Below, piece by piece: positions 13,757 to 22,311 of a stretch of DNA of 50,314 nucleotides. The stretch's first letter is position 1. Each line of letters starts with the position of its first letter. The notes beneath the pieces were generated by a model. That model was not told the origin of the DNA. It made no database searches and saw only the letters and a program-made list of their open reading frames with translations. Position numbers and translations under genes: made by a program. The stretch is from Synergistaceae bacterium (GTDB lineage Bacteria > Synergistota > Synergistia > Synergistales > Aminobacteriaceae): NCBI GenBank assembly GCA_017444345.1, contig JAFSWW010000092.1, positions 1-50,314 on the forward strand, read 5' to 3'.

Positions 13757-16700
13757 CTGGTACATAGAATTTATACGGAACGCAAGGACTCAAATAATAT
13801 CGAGTCATTAACTCTATTGAACGAGATAAAAATTTTATCAGGCAATGAGAATATTTCACAAGTAAGAATCTTAAACCGTTATGATATTCAGGGCTTGAGC
13901 GATTCGGAATTAGACTCGTGTAAAAATTTGATTTTCTCTGAGCCCTTCACTGATAATATTATAGAAAATTTGCCCGGTGATTCTAATAAAATTTTAGCAG
14001 TTGAATATTTACCCGGACAATACGATCAACGAGCCGACTCAGCTGAACAATGCGCGGGACTCTTGCTGGGATTCAGGCCTGTTATTAAGACTGCGAGAAT
14101 ATATTTATTTTACGGGGAATTAAATAATTTTGACGCTGTCAAGAAATTTCTAATAAACCCGGTCGAATCTCGTGAAGCACAATTAAACGAATATGACTCA
14201 CTTGATTTAAATTATTCGCGCCCTGATGACGTTAAAATTATCGATGATCTATTAAGCACTAAGGGACTCGCTATGAGCCGGGAAGATTTAGAATGCTGCA
14301 AAAAATATTTTGACTCGGAAAACCGCAAGCCCACCGCCGCAGAAATTAAAGTCTTAGATACTTACTGGTCAGATCACTGCAGGCACACTACTTTTTTGAC
14401 GCATATAAACTCGGCAGAAATTCTTGATAATAGCGTGTCTAACATGTTCGCAAAATATTTAGAGATCCGCAAAGAATTAAATTACAGCCCCGATAAGCCG
14501 GTTACTTTAATGGACATAGCAACAATAGGAGCAAAATTTTTGAAGTCCCGCGGGTTGTTGCCTGACTTGGTAGACTCTGAAGAAAATAACGCCTGCACTG
14601 TGAAAATAAATATTAATAATGAGTCATGGCTTTTGTTATTCAAGAATGAAACTCACAATCACCCGACTGAAATAGAACCGTTCGGAGGTGCTGCGACTTG
14701 TATAGGCGGGGCAATTCGTGATCCATTATCGGGACGCGCATATGTCTATCAGGCAATGAGAATCACAGGAGCTGCTGACCCGTTTAAAGCAACTATGCCG
14801 GGCAAATTACCACAGCGGGCAATTATTACGAAATCTGCGGCCGGTTACAGCTCATACGGGAATCAAATCGGGATTCCCACGGGACTAGTCGACGAAATTT
14901 ATCACGAGGGCTATAGAGCTAAGAGACTCGAAGTCGGAGCAGTTCTCGCGTCAGTTCCTGAAAAAAATGTGATTCGTGAAAGGCCGGAGTCGGGCGACTA
15001 TGTTTTATTACTCGGCGGCAAAACAGGACGGGACGGAATCGGCGGCGCAACCGGGTCAAGCGTATCACACAGTTCTATATCTCTTGAGACTTGCGGGGCT
15101 GAAGTCCAAAAAGGTAACGCACCTGAAGAAAGAAAGCTGCAAAGATTATTCAGGAATCCGGAATTTACGAGACTAATAAAACGCTGTAACGATTTCGGGG
15201 CGGGCGGAGTAAGTGTCGCAGTAGGTGAATTAGCAGACGGGCTCGATATAGATTTAGACTCAGTTCCGTTAAAATATGCAGGTCTCGACGGTACAGAAAT
15301 TGCAGTTAGTGAATCTCAAGAACGCATGGCCGTTGTAGTCAGTGAAAGAAATATAGAACGGGTAAAAAATTTAGCTCTGTCTGAAGATGTTCAGGCAAGT
15401 ATTATAGCTCGTGTGAATAATTCAGGCAGTATGCGAATGACTTGGCGGGGTCATGAAATAGTGAATTTATCGCGCGAATTCATAAACTCAAGCGGTGCAG
15501 AAAGAAATATAAACGTGAAAGTCAATCAGCCTGTAATAAAAACTTGTGAGAATGATTATAAAACTTTTCAAGATAAATTATTTGCTATTCTCAAAGATTT
15601 AAACGTGTGCTCTAAACAAGGACTCTCAGAAATATTTGACTCAACGGTCGGGGCACACTCGTTATTAATGCCGTTCGGGGGCAAATTTCAGAAAACGCCG
15701 GCTCAAGCAATGGCAGCAGAAATTTTTACAGGTTCGCAAATATGTTCGCTGATGTCATACGGATTTGACCCGTTTATTAGCGAATCTTCACCGTTCAGAG
15801 GCGCATATATAGCAGTTCTTGACTCGTTATGTAAAATCATAGCTTCAGGGGGGAATCTAAAACATTGCTGGCTGACTCTACAGGAATATTTCGGCAAGCC
15901 CGGCTATAATCCCGAAAAATGGGGACTTCCTTTTGCGGCATTGCTGGGAGCTTTGAGGGCTCAATTAGATTTTAACGTTGCTGCAATAGGCGGTAAGGAC
16001 TCAATGAGCGGCTCATTTGTTGATGATACGGGCAAAAATTACGATGTCCCGCCGACTCTTATTTCGTTTTGTGTGTGTGCTGCTGAAGTCGATAAAATTA
16101 TTTCTCCTGAATTCAAGCGTGCAGGCTCAAACGTTTATATTTTGTCGCCCGATTATGACTCTGATAACTTGCCGACGCCTGACTCAATGAAAAATTTATT
16201 TGCTTTGATTCAAGAGTTAAACGCGAATCATAAAATTTTATCGTGCTACGTGCCTACATTCGGGGGGATTCACGCAGCAATATTTAAAATGTGTCTAGGC
16301 AATAATTTAGGCTTTGAATTCGAGAATAATAATTTATTAGATGACTCTAAACGCTGTAAATTTATAATCGAACTTGCTGACGAGAACGAGAATCTTTGCA
16401 GACTTGGCCGGGTTATTGAGACTCCGGAGATAATTTGCGATAATCAACGAGTGAATTTAAACGATGCTGCTAAAATTTATAACTCAACGCTTGAAAATAT
16501 CTTCCCGACCGAAATAAATGACTCGTCAGTGATTCCTGATTTCGAGATAAATTCAGATATTCCCAGAGTCTTTTACTCGCATGAATCAAAATCTAATCCG
16601 AAATTTTTGATTCCGGTATTTAACGGCACTAACTGCGAATATGAGACAGCAAACGCAATTAATAACGCGGGAGGGAACGCGAAAATTTTTGTCGTGAAGA

Positions 16701-17398
16701 CTCTAACGCCTGAATTAATGCAAGAGTCAGCCCATGAATTTGCGCAGGAATTGAGAGACTCTCAGGCTTTAGTGATTCCGGGGGGATTCTCTAACGGCGA
16801 CGAACCCGACGGATCAGGAAAATTTATAGCTATTTTCTTGCGCAGTCCTGAAGTTCGCGAGAGTGTAGAAAATTTGATTGATTCTCGTGAGGGCTTAATT
16901 TTAGGAATCTGCAACGGATTTCAGGCTCTCGTAAAAACGGGCTTATTACCATTTGGCAAATTCACGAATCCTGAAGACTTATTTGCGACTCTGACATTTA
17001 ACAAAATCGGCCGTCATCAGTCAAGAATTATAAGATCACGAGTCATATCAAATTATTCACCGTGGCTGCGAAAAAATAAAGTCGGTGAAGTGTATTCTAT
17101 GCCGATTTCACACGGTGAAGGAAGATTTATCTGCAGTCATGAAATTTATAAATCTCTCATGAATTCCGGCCAAGTCGCGAGTCAATACGTCGATTTAAAT
17201 AATATTCCCAGTATGAAGACAGAATTTAACCCGGCTGGCTCAAGTTTTGCGATTGAGTGCATTACTTCACCGGACGGGCGGATCTTAGGCAGAATGGGAC
17301 ATGTTGAGAGATTCGGCGCGAGTCTTTATAAGAACGTTGCAGGAAATTACGACACGAAAATTTTTGAGTCAGCCTGTGAATATTTCAGAAAGATATAA
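13757..17398 (+). CDS. purL: Phosphoribosylformylglycinamidine synthase, single-chain
   Basis: PurL makes FGAM from FGAR, glutamine and ATP. The long single-chain form (1213 residues) has the synthetase core (DTYWSDHCRHTTF, FKNETHNHPTEIEPFGGAATCIGG, PTGLVDEIYHEGY) and a C-terminal glutamine amidotransferase with FNGTNCEYE, the nucleophile Cys in LGICNGFQAL and the late SHGEGR. I set the start at CTG 13757, 7 bases after AAGGAGGT, because the codons from there (VHRIYTERKDS...) continue the family N-terminus; the first ordinary start, TTG 13817, would cut it off and has no ribosome-binding site. Confidence 0.93.
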   Translation: MVHRIYTERKDSNNIESLTLLNEIKILSGNENISQVRILNRYDIQGLSDSELDSCKNLIFSEPFTDNIIENLPGDSNKILAVEYLPGQYDQRADSAEQCAGLLLGFRPVIKTARIYLFYGELNNFDAVKKFLINPVESREAQLNEYDSLDLNYSRPDDVKIIDDLLSTKGLAMSREDLECCKKYFDSENRKPTAAEIKVLDTYWSDHCRHTTFLTHINSAEILDNSVSNMFAKYLEIRKELNYSPDKPVTLMDIATIGAKFLKSRGLLPDLVDSEENNACTVKININNESWLLLFKNETHNHPTEIEPFGGAATCIGGAIRDPLSGRAYVYQAMRITGAADPFKATMPGKLPQRAIITKSAAGYSSYGNQIGIPTGLVDEIYHEGYRAKRLEVGAVLASVPEKNVIRERPESGDYVLLLGGKTGRDGIGGATGSSVSHSSISLETCGAEVQKGNAPEERKLQRLFRNPEFTRLIKRCNDFGAGGVSVAVGELADGLDIDLDSVPLKYAGLDGTEIAVSESQERMAVVVSERNIERVKNLALSEDVQASIIARVNNSGSMRMTWRGHEIVNLSREFINSSGAERNINVKVNQPVIKTCENDYKTFQDKLFAILKDLNVCSKQGLSEIFDSTVGAHSLLMPFGGKFQKTPAQAMAAEIFTGSQICSLMSYGFDPFISESSPFRGAYIAVLDSLCKIIASGGNLKHCWLTLQEYFGKPGYNPEKWGLPFAALLGALRAQLDFNVAAIGGKDSMSGSFVDDTGKNYDVPPTLISFCVCAAEVDKIISPEFKRAGSNVYILSPDYDSDNLPTPDSMKNLFALIQELNANHKILSCYVPTFGGIHAAIFKMCLGNNLGFEFENNNLLDDSKRCKFIIELADENENLCRLGRVIETPEIICDNQRVNLNDAAKIYNSTLENIFPTEINDSSVIPDFEINSDIPRVFYSHESKSNPKFLIPVFNGTNCEYETANAINNAGGNAKIFVVKTLTPELMQESAHEFAQELRDSQALVIPGGFSNGDEPDGSGKFIAIFLRSPEVRESVENLIDSREGLILGICNGFQALVKTGLLPFGKFTNPEDLFATLTFNKIGRHQSRIIRSRVISNYSPWLRKNKVGEVYSMPISHGEGRFICSHEIYKSLMNSGQVASQYVDLNNIPSMKTEFNPAGSSFAIECITSPDGRILGRMGHVERFGASLYKNVAGNYDTKIFESACEYFRKI

Positions 17399-17408
17399 AT
17401 TTTTTTGC

Positions 17409-17436
17409 GGGGGGAATTCATTTCTCCCGTTTAAAT
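17409..17436 (+). terminator. Weak hairpin after purL
   Basis: GGGGGGAA pairs with TTTCTCCC (two G-T pairs) around a 4-base loop, followed only by GTTTAAAT. It may end purL transcription; the short T-run makes it a weak terminator. It overlaps the alternative end of the DUF4422 gene on the other strand. Confidence 0.45.
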
Positions 17437-17565
17437 ATTTTGCGAATTATACTTACAATTTTTGGCACAATTTTAAAGCGCGAATATAATAATAACGCTG
17501 TCAGTTCGTCCCTCAAATAAGAAAATATATCAATAATAAACAGAATTATTTTATGTATTAAAGAT

Positions 17566-18366
17566 TTATGTTTGCCCCCCCCCCCCTACGTAAAAATACA
17601 CATTCAAAAATTTAGCTTTCTTTTCGTGATTGAGCATATACACATTAAATAATCTCTCGGACATGAAAGCAGGCACACGAATTTGATACGGGCTATAATA
17701 AACCTGATAATTAATGCGTTTATCTATCTCGTCAAGCACAGCAAAAAGCCACTCGCAATAATCGCAAAAATCTTCATATTTCATGATAAACATATTGCGC
17801 GCAGAAAGTTTATTATGATTCATTATTTTATTAAATGCCGGGTAATATTCGCTGAATTGACTCGCGATAATATTTTCAAGAACTCTTAAATCCTCGCTGA
17901 AATGTGATTCATTATATTGAGTCGCTGCAGAAAAAGGAAAAATTTGCCTGCGAACTAGTATAATTTTGCCGCTCTCTAAAATATTTATTATTTGTTGAAG
18001 GTCAATCTTGTAATTCAAAATTTCGCTTTCAGGTTTATTAATTTCTTCAGTGAAAAATTTACTCTCGTCAAACGCAAAGAAACGCCGATAATGCATTAAG
18101 CCTATATATTTAATTTCAGAGTATAAAATTTTTATATTCTTCCATGCCCAGTAAAGAGCCGTCAACTCTGAATAATAGGGATTCTTTTCGCTGATGTTGT
18201 CGCATGGCCGGCCATTAAGTGAATTATCCGGCTGAATGTGTAAATCTAAGTCAGTGAGAGCCCGCCCGCAGTGAATCGGCAAGAAAATATTATTATCATT
18301 TTGCGGCATATTATAAGGTTTATGATAGCAGATTAAAATTTTTAACTGGTCAGCGATATTTTGCAT
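17566..18366 (-). CDS. DUF4422 protein, likely surface-polysaccharide glycosyltransferase
   Basis: The 266-residue protein matches the DUF4422 family: ILICYHKP near the start, PIHCGRAL, then NPYYSELTALYWAWKN, YIGLMHYRRFF, and near the end the RVPAFMSERLFNVYM segment. Members occur in capsule and LPS clusters and are presumed glycosyltransferases. The ribosome-binding site is AAAGGA. The last residues (VGGGGQT) are read from a 12-base G run (17575-17586 on this strand as C), next to the stop. Losing one G would instead extend the frame by about 50 residues to a TGA at 17418-17420. It is cotranscribed with no obvious neighbour. Confidence 0.83.
   Translation of the reverse strand: MQNIADQLKILICYHKPYNMPQNDNNIFLPIHCGRALTDLDLHIQPDNSLNGRPCDNISEKNPYYSELTALYWAWKNIKILYSEIKYIGLMHYRRFFAFDESKFFTEEINKPESEILNYKIDLQQIINILESGKIILVRRQIFPFSAATQYNESHFSEDLRVLENIIASQFSEYYPAFNKIMNHNKLSARNMFIMKYEDFCDYCEWLFAVLDEIDKRINYQVYYSPYQIRVPAFMSERLFNVYMLNHEKKAKFLNVYFYVGGGGQT
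17575..17586. repeat. C12/G12 homopolymer at the end of the DUF4422 gene
   Basis: Twelve C's on the + strand read as GGG x4 in the DUF4422 frame. Length changes switch the C-terminus among three forms: as here a stop after two more codons, one G more a stop after about five, one G fewer a long basic extension. Confidence 0.9.
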
Positions 18367-18410
18367 AATAGAGTCCTTTCACTAATTATTTGAGTCGAGA
18401 TTATATCATG

Positions 18411-18439
18411 AAAAAAAATTCCCGGTCATAACGGCCGGG
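18411..18439 (-). terminator. Terminator of the leftward gene at 18454
   Basis: On the minus strand CCCGG...CCGGG (18421-18439) is followed by AATTTTTTTT. It lies just past the stop of the 18454-19476 gene and ahead of the DUF4422 gene start. Confidence 0.75.
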
Positions 18440-18453
18440 ATATTCGCTATTTT

Positions 18454-19476
18454 CTACCAGTAACAGCCATTATCTAATTTCTTATATCCCTTAGGTTTGC
18501 CTTCTAATGGCCTTATCCAGTTTTCATTAAACATTTTCACAAAGACATCCATTTGTTCCCAGCGCGCGCCTTTAATACCGAATAAAATTTGTGTAGCTCC
18601 GCCGAAAGTTATAGCTATTTTGCCGGCTGCTTTAAATTTTGCTGCTAGTGGAAAACCGTACGGGCCGCAGCCTAATATAGCTATATCAAAATCTTTGCTC
18701 ATTGCCTCGTTATACATGAAATCAAGAGCCTCGAACCAGTCATTAAATCCTGAGTCTTTGCCGTCATCTAAGATCATAATTGAACGCTGTACCATAAGCT
18801 CAAATTTTGGAAGAATGTTTTTTCCCGGCCATATTAATTCGCGTCTTGCATATTGATACGGAATTGATTCAACAAATGGGCTGATTACTAAAACTTTTTT
18901 CCCCTCAAGTTTTGCGCTCCATGGATATTTTGAGAAATACGGCTCAATAGAACCGAGATTGCAATATTCCGGATTTTTGCCGTATGTCTTAAGCATATAC
19001 TCTTCCATAGGATTCCAGATTCCCTGTAAATCGACATATTGTGTTGCCCATTTCATAATTTCTGCAAATTTTATGATTGTCTGTTTATCTTTTGGGAAAA
19101 AACCGGCTGCATCCTTCTTAGAAAGTCCTATAGGAGCTATAAATCCTTTTCCGTCATCACGAACACGCCAAATTTTAGAGAATTCTGCGCTGCCGTAACG
19201 TCCAACCATGAAAGGCTCCCCGCGTTCTATTGCTTCACCGATAAATATATTTGCCTCGTCAGTTGTGAGAATTCTTTTACCGTTAAAATGTGTCCTTTCT
19301 TTAAGTTTTATGCCTAATTTGCGGCATCTAATTCCATATTCTTGACGTGTATAATCCTTAAGAAAAGCGCGTAATTTCGCAAAACTGCACCGGCCAAGCA
19401 AGAAAGAGCCAATCACACAAGAATAAGTCGTTACTAAAATATAAACTTTTCGGGCAGCCTTAAATATTATATTCAT
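18454..19476 (-). CDS. Probable GT-D-fold glycosyltransferase (uncharacterised)
   Basis: This 340-residue protein begins with a basic then hydrophobic N-terminus (KVYILVTTYSCVIGSFLL), a possible membrane anchor. GEPFMVGRYGSAEFSKI around residue 90 resembles the GRxGxxE motif of GT-D-fold transferases of the DUF1792 type, and KVLVISPFVESI and DIAILGCGPYGFPLAAKFKAAGK resemble the later Rossmann-like segments of those proteins. The context, next to a DUF4422 gene, suggests surface-glycan synthesis. A GGGTGA site precedes the ATG; a TATAAT box lies upstream at 19591-19596. The family call is from memory of the motif, so treat it as tentative. Confidence 0.6.
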   Translation of the reverse strand: MNIIFKAARKVYILVTTYSCVIGSFLLGRCSFAKLRAFLKDYTRQEYGIRCRKLGIKLKERTHFNGKRILTTDEANIFIGEAIERGEPFMVGRYGSAEFSKIWRVRDDGKGFIAPIGLSKKDAAGFFPKDKQTIIKFAEIMKWATQYVDLQGIWNPMEEYMLKTYGKNPEYCNLGSIEPYFSKYPWSAKLEGKKVLVISPFVESIPYQYARRELIWPGKNILPKFELMVQRSIMILDDGKDSGFNDWFEALDFMYNEAMSKDFDIAILGCGPYGFPLAAKFKAAGKIAITFGGATQILFGIKGARWEQMDVFVKMFNENWIRPLEGKPKGYKKLDNGCYW

Positions 19477-19596
19477 GACTTATTCACCCGTCCCGTTAAA
19501 GCGCATAATTGAACCTGATACTTGATTATGTAAATTTTTCCTCGTCATTATTAAAGAATCTCCCACTAACTGAAATTTTATTTTGACGAGATTATA

Positions 19597-19649
19597 TCAC
19601 ACAAGCAAATCCATAATTAAGCCATTTATTTAACGAGTATAATATAATT
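19597..19649 (-). repeat. Duplicated tail of the downstream permease gene
   Basis: This stretch resembles the last 50 bases of the permease gene 81 bases away (19678-19730): read leftward it encodes INGLIMDLLV-stop where the gene ends INGLVVDLFV-stop. It carries in-frame stops and no start, so it is a remnant. It lies beside a TATAAT box (19591-19596, minus strand) that could serve the 18454 gene. Confidence 0.6.
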
Positions 19650-19677
19650 TTTTGTGCGTTATCATGAAAGCTGACTA

Positions 19678-20586
19678 TCACACAAACAAATCTACAACAA
19701 GGCCATTTATAAGCGAATACGCAATCACGAATATAATATAACAAATAAATTTTTTTGCTCCGAGAACTATTTTCAGCGCACCCAAGTTCGTAATCTTTGT
19801 AGCCGGTCCCGTTATCATAAATGCCGACGCGCTTGCCATGCTCATACCATCAGCGAGCCACTGAATCAATAAAGGAATCGTCCCGCCCCCGCAAGCATAT
19901 AAAGGCACTCCAATTGTAGCAGCCATGAGAACCCCGAATCCGTTTTTACGGCCGAATAACCGCGCAAATGACTCAGCCGGAACATAACGCATAAATAAAG
20001 CCGTCAAAAATATTCCCAGTAAAAAATATAGTCCCGTTGCTTTGATATTACGAGCAAAATTTTTTACATAGCGCATAAATAAATTTGAGTCCGTGTCATG
20101 ATTCGCAATCTCATAGAAGCCTGAAAAGTTAAAGAAAGTCCGCCCCGTAATTCTTGAATATAAATTTACGCTCAAGCCCGCGAATATCCCGCACATAAAG
20201 CAAGATAGAATCCTGATAATTAAAGCCGTCTGACCCAGTGCCGAACTGTAAATTATTAACTGCGGATTTAATAATATAGACGCCATCATGAAAGACGCAA
20301 GCCAGTCTTCACGCATTCCCTTCTCGTAAAATGACGCAGCAATCGGAATCGTACCATACATGCAAAGGGGCGACGCAATACCCAGAATACAAGCCGGAAT
20401 AATCCCGAACACGCTCAATTTTTTATCACGGAGGGAGGCGAAAAGCTCGTGAATCTTATTTTTGCCGAATACTGACACAAACGAGCCGATCGCCATTCCT
20501 AACAGCCAGTAAATATAAATCTGTTCAAGCTGTAACGTGAAGTAATACCAGAGATATATAAATTCTCTCTGAAAAATTTTAGTCAT
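19678..20586 (-). CDS. Permease of the ArsP/DUF318 family
   Basis: The 302-residue protein has about eight hydrophobic segments and two similar halves with the family's conserved loops: IASPLCMYGTIPIAASFYEKG followed by ASFMMASILLNPQ in the first, and GVPLYACGGGTIPLLIQWLADG followed by ASAFMITGPATK in the second. ArsP-type members export organoarsenicals; others have unknown substrates, and no arsenic gene is nearby. The gap to the DUF362 gene is only 3 bases, so the two probably share a transcript. A copy of its 3-prime end lies downstream. Confidence 0.85.
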   Translation of the reverse strand: MTKIFQREFIYLWYYFTLQLEQIYIYWLLGMAIGSFVSVFGKNKIHELFASLRDKKLSVFGIIPACILGIASPLCMYGTIPIAASFYEKGMREDWLASFMMASILLNPQLIIYSSALGQTALIIRILSCFMCGIFAGLSVNLYSRITGRTFFNFSGFYEIANHDTDSNLFMRYVKNFARNIKATGLYFLLGIFLTALFMRYVPAESFARLFGRKNGFGVLMAATIGVPLYACGGGTIPLLIQWLADGMSMASASAFMITGPATKITNLGALKIVLGAKKFICYIIFVIAYSLINGLVVDLFV

Positions 20587-20589
20587 TCT

Positions 20590-21519
20590 TTAGTCAATAT
20601 TTACTAAATCATAAGTGCGTGAACCGAGTCCGATTTCTGCGGCGTGTTCGAGAGTGTGAATCCCGTGTCTTGACTCCATTCGATTAATTAATGATTTGCC
20701 GTCCGGAGCTTTATACACTAAATCAACGCAGGCCTGATCTAACGCAACAGGATCAAGCGAGCCGAGAATACCTATATCATGCATATCAGGAGCTGCCGGG
20801 TTTCCGTCGCAATCACAGTCTACGCTTAAATGATTCATGACGCTTATATACATAATTTTTTGTCCGCTGCCTAAACTGTCAGAAATTGCCTTAGCTGCCT
20901 CAGCCATTGACTCAAGAAAATCGTCCTGCTTGTCGTACCAAATACTGCCGGACTCTTTTGTGCCTGCTGTGTGAATTATAACTTTTCCGCGAGGTGAAGC
21001 GATTCCGATTGAAATATTTTTGATTGCGCCTCCAAATCCTCCCATTGCGTGGCCTTTGAAGTGAGTCAATACAAGCACAAAATCATAATCTTTAAAGTGT
21101 GAGCCTACAACATCATGTTTTAAATGTTTGCCGCCGTTCACTGGTAAAGAAATTTCGCCCTCTGAGTCTAATATATCGACCTTAGCAATTTTCGTGAATC
21201 CGTGATCTTCTGCGACTTGCATGTGCATTGCTGTAGCTGATCTTGATCCCCCGTAAGCTGTATTGCCTTCGATTATTGTGCCGTTGACTTTTTTCACAAG
21301 TTCCCCGATTAAGTTCGGCGATAAATAGTGAGTGTTGCCGGCTTCACCGGTGCTGAGTTTTACTGCGACATTTCCTGATGCTGCCCGGCCGAGTGCGTTA
21401 TAAATTGCCATGATTCCCGCCGGAGAAATATCTTTAGTGAAATAAACTTTTGGATTTGCCGCAAATGATATACTTGCGAGCGCGAGAATTAATAATACTG
21501 CGATAAATAATTTTTTCAT
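20590..21519 (-). CDS. Exported DUF362-domain protein
   Basis: After a clear signal peptide (KKLFIAVLLILALASISFAA) the protein shows DUF362 features: NPKVYFTKD, GNTAYGGSRSATA, VLVLTHFKGHAMGGFGGAIKNISIG, and a late VDLVYK helix. DUF362 proteins are often fused to or found beside ferredoxin domains; the CDCDG stretch holds only two cysteines, so a cluster is doubtful. I start at ATG 21517-21519 because GGAGG lies 9-10 bases upstream; a longer frame from 21549 would translate the ribosome-binding site itself. The permease gene follows within 3 bases. Substrate unknown. Confidence 0.85.
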   Translation of the reverse strand: MKKLFIAVLLILALASISFAANPKVYFTKDISPAGIMAIYNALGRAASGNVAVKLSTGEAGNTHYLSPNLIGELVKKVNGTIIEGNTAYGGSRSATAMHMQVAEDHGFTKIAKVDILDSEGEISLPVNGGKHLKHDVVGSHFKDYDFVLVLTHFKGHAMGGFGGAIKNISIGIASPRGKVIIHTAGTKESGSIWYDKQDDFLESMAEAAKAISDSLGSGQKIMYISVMNHLSVDCDCDGNPAAPDMHDIGILGSLDPVALDQACVDLVYKAPDGKSLINRMESRHGIHTLEHAAEIGLGSRTYDLVNID

Positions 21520-21785
21520 GTTATAAAAATTTCCTCCTGATTTAATCATAAAAATTTTTCGTGTGAGTAAACATAAACGATAAAGCCCGCTTTAATTCAA
21601 TACGTGAAATTGCGTGATGAGTCATTAAAATTTTTTTGCATAGATAACAAAATTTTTTGCTTTGTAAATGCTTGCAACTGAATTAATTAACTCAACTTTT
21701 TGTATTAGTAAATGTATTAGTAAAAATTTATATTTGCCCATGAAAAATTACGAGAAAATTTTATTTTTTTGTGTATTAGGGCGTA

Positions 21786-21815
21786 TTGACTCGTGATTGC
21801 TTAAAGTTGTAAATT
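21786..21815 (+). promoter_or_regulatory. Candidate sigma70 promoter for the 21886 gene
   Basis: TTGACT (21786-21791) and TAAATT (21810-21815) are 18 bases apart, about 70 bases ahead of the start codon. The rest of the 366-base gap (21520-21885) is AT-rich with a short direct repeat (TGTATTAGTAAA twice near 21703-21726) and no gene that I can see. Confidence 0.4.
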
Positions 21816-21885
21816 TATGCCATTCTCGTAAAAACCAGCTTCATAATTTTAGCAAATATTTAATTAACAAAGGAGTGTTATTTGA

Positions 21886-22254
21886 ATGAACATTAGCAAG
21901 AAAAAATTTTTTATAGCGTTATTGTTAGCCGCAATATTAACGAGTTCAGCATTTGCAGAGATGGCGCAAAATTTTAAACTCGTCAACAACAGCGGCAGAA
22001 CTTTTCGTCGTGTATGGGTCGGCCCCTCGTCTAATAGAAGATGGAGCGATGCGGATAAAGTAAACATGAATCCCCTTAAAAGCGGCTGGCACACTACGAT
22101 AAATTTTCACAATCACAAACGCCGTAATGTTCGTTACTGGGATTTACGAGTCGATTTAACTAACGGCAAAAAATGGGAGTGGCACGATCTTGATTTATTC
22201 GAGATTTACGAGATTGAGATTGACAGCTACGGGACTGCGCATTATTCACGGTAA
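21886..22254 (+). CDS. Small exported protein of unknown function
   Basis: The 122-residue protein starts with a signal peptide (KKKFFIALLLAAILTSSAFA). The mature part, FKLVNNSGRTFRRVWVGPSSNRRWSDAD..., then WDLRVDLTNGKKWEWHDLDLFEIYEIEID, is beta-rich with many aromatic residues and no cysteine. The pattern looks like a small periplasmic or surface beta-sandwich; I do not recognise a named family. AAAGGAG is well placed before the ATG. It stands alone, convergent with the dehydrogenase gene at 22312. Confidence 0.75.
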   Translation: MNISKKKFFIALLLAAILTSSAFAEMAQNFKLVNNSGRTFRRVWVGPSSNRRWSDADKVNMNPLKSGWHTTINFHNHKRRNVRYWDLRVDLTNGKKWEWHDLDLFEIYEIEIDSYGTAHYSR

Positions 22255-22311
22255 AATAAAAAATTTTAGTCCCTCATGAGCGAATCACGGGGGACTATTT
22301 AATAAATTCAC

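Noticed and set aside
17409-17436. Strong bidirectional terminator between purL and the DUF4422 gene
   Set aside because: There is no T-run on the minus-strand side and only three T's on the plus side; kept only as a weak plus-strand hairpin.
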